Shown in pieces: positions 6,949 through 8,708 of a DNA stretch of 8,708 nucleotides. Within the stretch, counting starts at the first letter, position 1. The number at the start of each line of letters is the position of its first letter. Made by a program: the position numbers and the translations under genes. The stretch is from NCBI GenBank assembly GCA_037443545.1, contig JBBIOD010000078.1:1-8708 (forward strand), in the 5' to 3' direction. Below the pieces are notes generated by a model. It was not told the DNA's origin. It did no database searches and saw nothing but the letters and a program-made list of their open reading frames with translations. The stretch comes from JASEGV01 sp037443545. GTDB taxonomy: Bacteria; Bacteroidota; Ignavibacteria; UBA10030; BY39.

Positions 6949-7517
6949 TGGAATTAGAAAAGGTACAAGTAGATATCGTAGGACTTACAACGAGTCCGGC
7001 AAGCGGTGGTGCATACGCCTTACTGTTAAAAGAGGTAGATGGAAACCGTCAGCTTCCAATAATTATTGGCGCTTTCGAAGCTCAGTCAATTGCTTTAGAG
7101 ATGGAAGGAATTAAACCACCACGACCTTTGACACACGATTTGCTCAAAAATATTATCGATGCAATGGGATTAGAAATAACTGAAATTACTATCAGCGACC
7201 TGCGAGAAGGAACATTTTTTGCGACTATCGCTTTAGACCAGGAGATGATCGATTCACGTCCGAGCGACGCCATAGCTTTAGCAGTCCGGTGCGGAATACC
7301 AATCTATGTAACGGAAAAGGTTATGCGTGAAGCTTCGTTCTTCCCTGAAACCGAAGATGTAGAAAAACGCCAAGCTTCTCCGGCTAAAATTCCCACCGAT
7401 AAACTCGGTAGATTAAATATGTTGCGGAGTCAGTTGAAGGATGCTGTTGAGCAGGAAGATTATGAAACGGCTTCCCAACTGAGAGATGCGATTCGAAAAC
7501 TCGAATTATCCGAATAA
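6948..7517 (+). CDS. Bifunctional nuclease family protein with C-terminal UVR motif
   Basis: This 189-residue, probably cytoplasmic protein has a BFN domain (formerly DUF151) at about residues 4-135 with the family motifs LPIIIGAFEAQSIA (36-49), RPLTHDL (59-65) and SRPSDAIALAVR (103-114). A plant member of this family was reported to have DNase and RNase activity; biochemical roles in bacteria are poorly defined. A linker (136-155) leads to a UVR (UvrB/UvrC interaction) motif at about 157-187, with LRSQLKDAVEQEDYETA and the final QLRDAIRKLE. Such motifs mediate protein contacts in UvrB, UvrC and Clp adaptors. Its ATG overlaps the etfA stop (TAATG), with AGGA at 6939-6942 as ribosome site, so translation is likely coupled to etfA. 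The domain call is firm; the cellular substrate is not known. Confidence 0.9.
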   Translation: MELEKVQVDIVGLTTSPASGGAYALLLKEVDGNRQLPIIIGAFEAQSIALEMEGIKPPRPLTHDLLKNIIDAMGLEITEITISDLREGTFFATIALDQEMIDSRPSDAIALAVRCGIPIYVTEKVMREASFFPETEDVEKRQASPAKIPTDKLGRLNMLRSQLKDAVEQEDYETASQLRDAIRKLELSE

Positions 7518-7545
7518 ATTAATATTAACTCAAATTAGGTAAAAT

Positions 7546-8331
7546 ATGAATAAGATCGTTATTTTTTTAATGATAATTTTTTTATCATTCACAACTTTAG
7601 CCTTAACGCAGGATGTTTCGAACGAAACAAAAGCGGCTCAATTAATTCTTGAGGGAGATAATTTTGCTGAAGTTACATTCGAAAATCAAAAAGCTCTTTT
7701 AAAATATTCAGAAGCATCGGCACTTTCAAAGAAGAATTATGAAATCTACTGGAAGATTAGCCGGTGTTATGTTGATATCGGTGAGCATTATCCGGCCAAT
7801 ACCGATGCTGAAAAAGCGAAACAGGAACAGACTTACAAAACTGCTTACGAATATGCCGATAGTGCTGTAAAAATTAATCCTACCGGTTCAATGGGATATG
7901 CGCGGCGTGCCATCGCTAACGGACGTATTGCTTTGTTTAAAGGAATTTGGGAGAACATCGGTCTGGTTAAACAGACCAAAGCCGATTTAGATAAAGCGAT
8001 AGAATTAGATAACAAAAATGCGACTGCGTATTATGTTTTAGGACGCACCCACACTAAGCTAAGCGAGAAGAGCAAAATAATAAGATGGCCCCTCGGCTTG
8101 GGATGGGCCAACTTAGATGAAGCCGTGAAAAATTATGAAAAGGCAGTTTCGCTGCGTCCCGATTTTATTATGTACCGGCTGGATGCAGCCCGTGTTTATA
8201 TCGAGTTAAAACAGTATGCAAAAGCTAAAGAATATTTAAACATTATAGCTACTTTGAAAACTCAAGACGAGGACGACGATAAGTTTCGTAAAGAAGCGAA
8301 GGAATTGTTAGATACGATTGTAAATAAATAG
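7546..8331 (+). CDS. Exported TPR protein resembling the RMDN family
   Basis: This 261-residue protein has a Sec signal peptide (hydrophobic core about 4-20, likely cleavage after A19 in TLA or shortly after) and no later membrane segment, so it should be periplasmic or surface-associated. The mature part is helical TPR repeats: about 45-78, 95-128, 145-172, and 186-225 (LDEAVKNYEKAVSLRPDF, then ARVYIELKQYAKAKEYL), ending in an acidic stretch QDEDDDKF and a helix. The order YWKISRCY, YEYADSAVKINP, DLDKAIELDNKNATAYYVLGR, YEKAVSLRPDF and KFRKEAKELLDTI follows the pattern I remember for eukaryotic regulator of microtubule dynamics (RMDN) proteins and their bacterial homologues. No biochemical function can be assigned. 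AGG (7537-7539) lies 6 nt before the start, 28 nt after the nuclease stop, so it is probably the last gene of the etf operon. A terminator follows. Confidence 0.82.
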   Translation: MNKIVIFLMIIFLSFTTLALTQDVSNETKAAQLILEGDNFAEVTFENQKALLKYSEASALSKKNYEIYWKISRCYVDIGEHYPANTDAEKAKQEQTYKTAYEYADSAVKINPTGSMGYARRAIANGRIALFKGIWENIGLVKQTKADLDKAIELDNKNATAYYVLGRTHTKLSEKSKIIRWPLGLGWANLDEAVKNYEKAVSLRPDFIMYRLDAARVYIELKQYAKAKEYLNIIATLKTQDEDDDKFRKEAKELLDTIVNK

Positions 8332-8359
8332 CTGTTGCTATTTCGCAAATAGTCTGAAT

Positions 8360-8404
8360 AAAAAAAAAGCCCGACTTTTAACACAAAGCCGGGCTTATTT
8401 TTTT
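8360..8404. terminator. Bidirectional intrinsic terminator between convergent genes
   Basis: AAGCCCG (8367-8373) pairs perfectly with CGGGCTT (8390-8396), with one extra C-G pair inside after a mismatch. The stem is followed by seven T at 8398-8404 and preceded by nine A at 8360-8368, so it can end transcripts from both sides. It sits 28 nt after the TPR gene and 9 nt past the pdxJ stop, which is the position expected for two converging operons. Confidence 0.92.
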
Positions 8405-8413
8405 GAAATAAGG

Positions 8414-8708
8414 TTATGATGTGATTAGTTTCTTCATTTCGCGAACTGCAGCCTCTAAACCGACGAACATCGATCGGACAATTATTGCGTAACCTATACT
8501 AACCTCCTCAATCTCCTTTATTTTTGTAATCGGTTTGATGTTTCCGTAATCCAATCCGTGTCCCGCATTAACTCCTAAACCTAATTGCTTTGCATACAAT
8601 GCTGTGGTTTTTATCCTACTTAATTGTATTTCAATTTGTCTTTTCGTTTTGGCTTCAGCGTATTCACCTGTGTGGATTTCGATCATATCAGCACCGATTG
8701 CTTTCGAA
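8414..8708 (-). CDS. pdxJ: Pyridoxine 5'-phosphate synthase, C-terminal part (cut by window edge)
   Basis: The frame is open to the right edge, so the 98 codons here are roughly the last 40 percent of a protein usually near 240 residues; the ATG at 8686 is internal. PdxJ condenses 1-deoxy-D-xylulose 5-phosphate with 3-amino-2-oxopropyl phosphate to make pyridoxine 5'-phosphate in the DXP-dependent vitamin B6 pathway. Matches to the E. coli protein include GADMIEIHTGEYAEAKT, the segment LGLGVNAGHGLDYGN with the catalytic histidine of GHGL (E. coli H193), and IGYAIIVRSMFVGLEAAVREMKKL. In the last motif the usual IGH is IGY. Transcription runs toward the shared terminator. Confidence 0.94.
   Translation of the reverse strand, partial: SKAIGADMIEIHTGEYAEAKTKRQIEIQLSRIKTTALYAKQLGLGVNAGHGLDYGNIKPITKIKEIEEVSIGYAIIVRSMFVGLEAAVREMKKLITS

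Noticed and set aside
1..8708. Mobile elements, CRISPR repeats, tRNA or rRNA genes, defence systems
   Set aside because: I looked for repeated units, terminal inverted repeats, transposase or recombinase motifs and RNA-gene landmarks and saw none; all long frames belong to known housekeeping families or a TPR protein.

Overview
The window looks like ordinary chromosomal housekeeping DNA from an AT-rich bacterium. The best guess is the Bacteroidota/Chlorobi/Ignavibacteria group. That guess rests on the mix of genes (leucine dehydrogenase, a UMF1-type transporter, a BFN-UVR nuclease next to etfAB, a secreted RMDN-like TPR protein), on the AT-rich third codon positions, and on Shine-Dalgarno sites that are weak or absent at several starts. 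No rRNA, tRNA, CRISPR array, insertion sequence or phage gene is visible.

Layout. Bases 1-290 have no convincing gene. Bases 291-5027 hold five leftward genes packed head to tail. In transcription order they are fbp (class I fructose-1,6-bisphosphatase), a BtuD/FecE-type ABC ATPase, leucine dehydrogenase, nusB and a UMF1-family MFS transporter. fbp and the ATPase share an ATGA overlap, nusB and the transporter share a TAATG overlap, and the other gaps are 9 and 17 nt, so this is very likely one operon. Bases 5028-5192 are a divergent promoter region. Bases 5193-8331 hold four rightward genes: etfB, etfA, a bifunctional nuclease (BFN domain plus UVR motif) and a secreted TPR protein. etfA and the nuclease share a TAATG overlap. 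A hairpin flanked by an A run and a T run at 8360-8404 separates this operon from a convergent pdxJ, which leaves the window at the right edge.

How the genes fit together. The leftward operon mixes central carbon metabolism (gluconeogenesis through Fbp), branched-chain amino acid deamination or amination (leucine dehydrogenase), two transport components, and the antitermination factor NusB. The rightward operon encodes the electron transfer flavoprotein, which usually carries electrons from acyl-CoA and related dehydrogenases to the quinone pool, plus a nuclease and an exported TPR protein of unknown role. Branched-chain amino acid breakdown feeds acyl-CoA dehydrogenases and hence ETF, so the two operons could be linked metabolically; that is inference.

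I see no clearly new system. The points most worth checking are the exported RMDN-like TPR protein, the ABC ATPase without a visible permease coupled to fbp, the overlapping divergent promoters, and a His-to-Tyr change in a phosphate-binding position of PdxJ.
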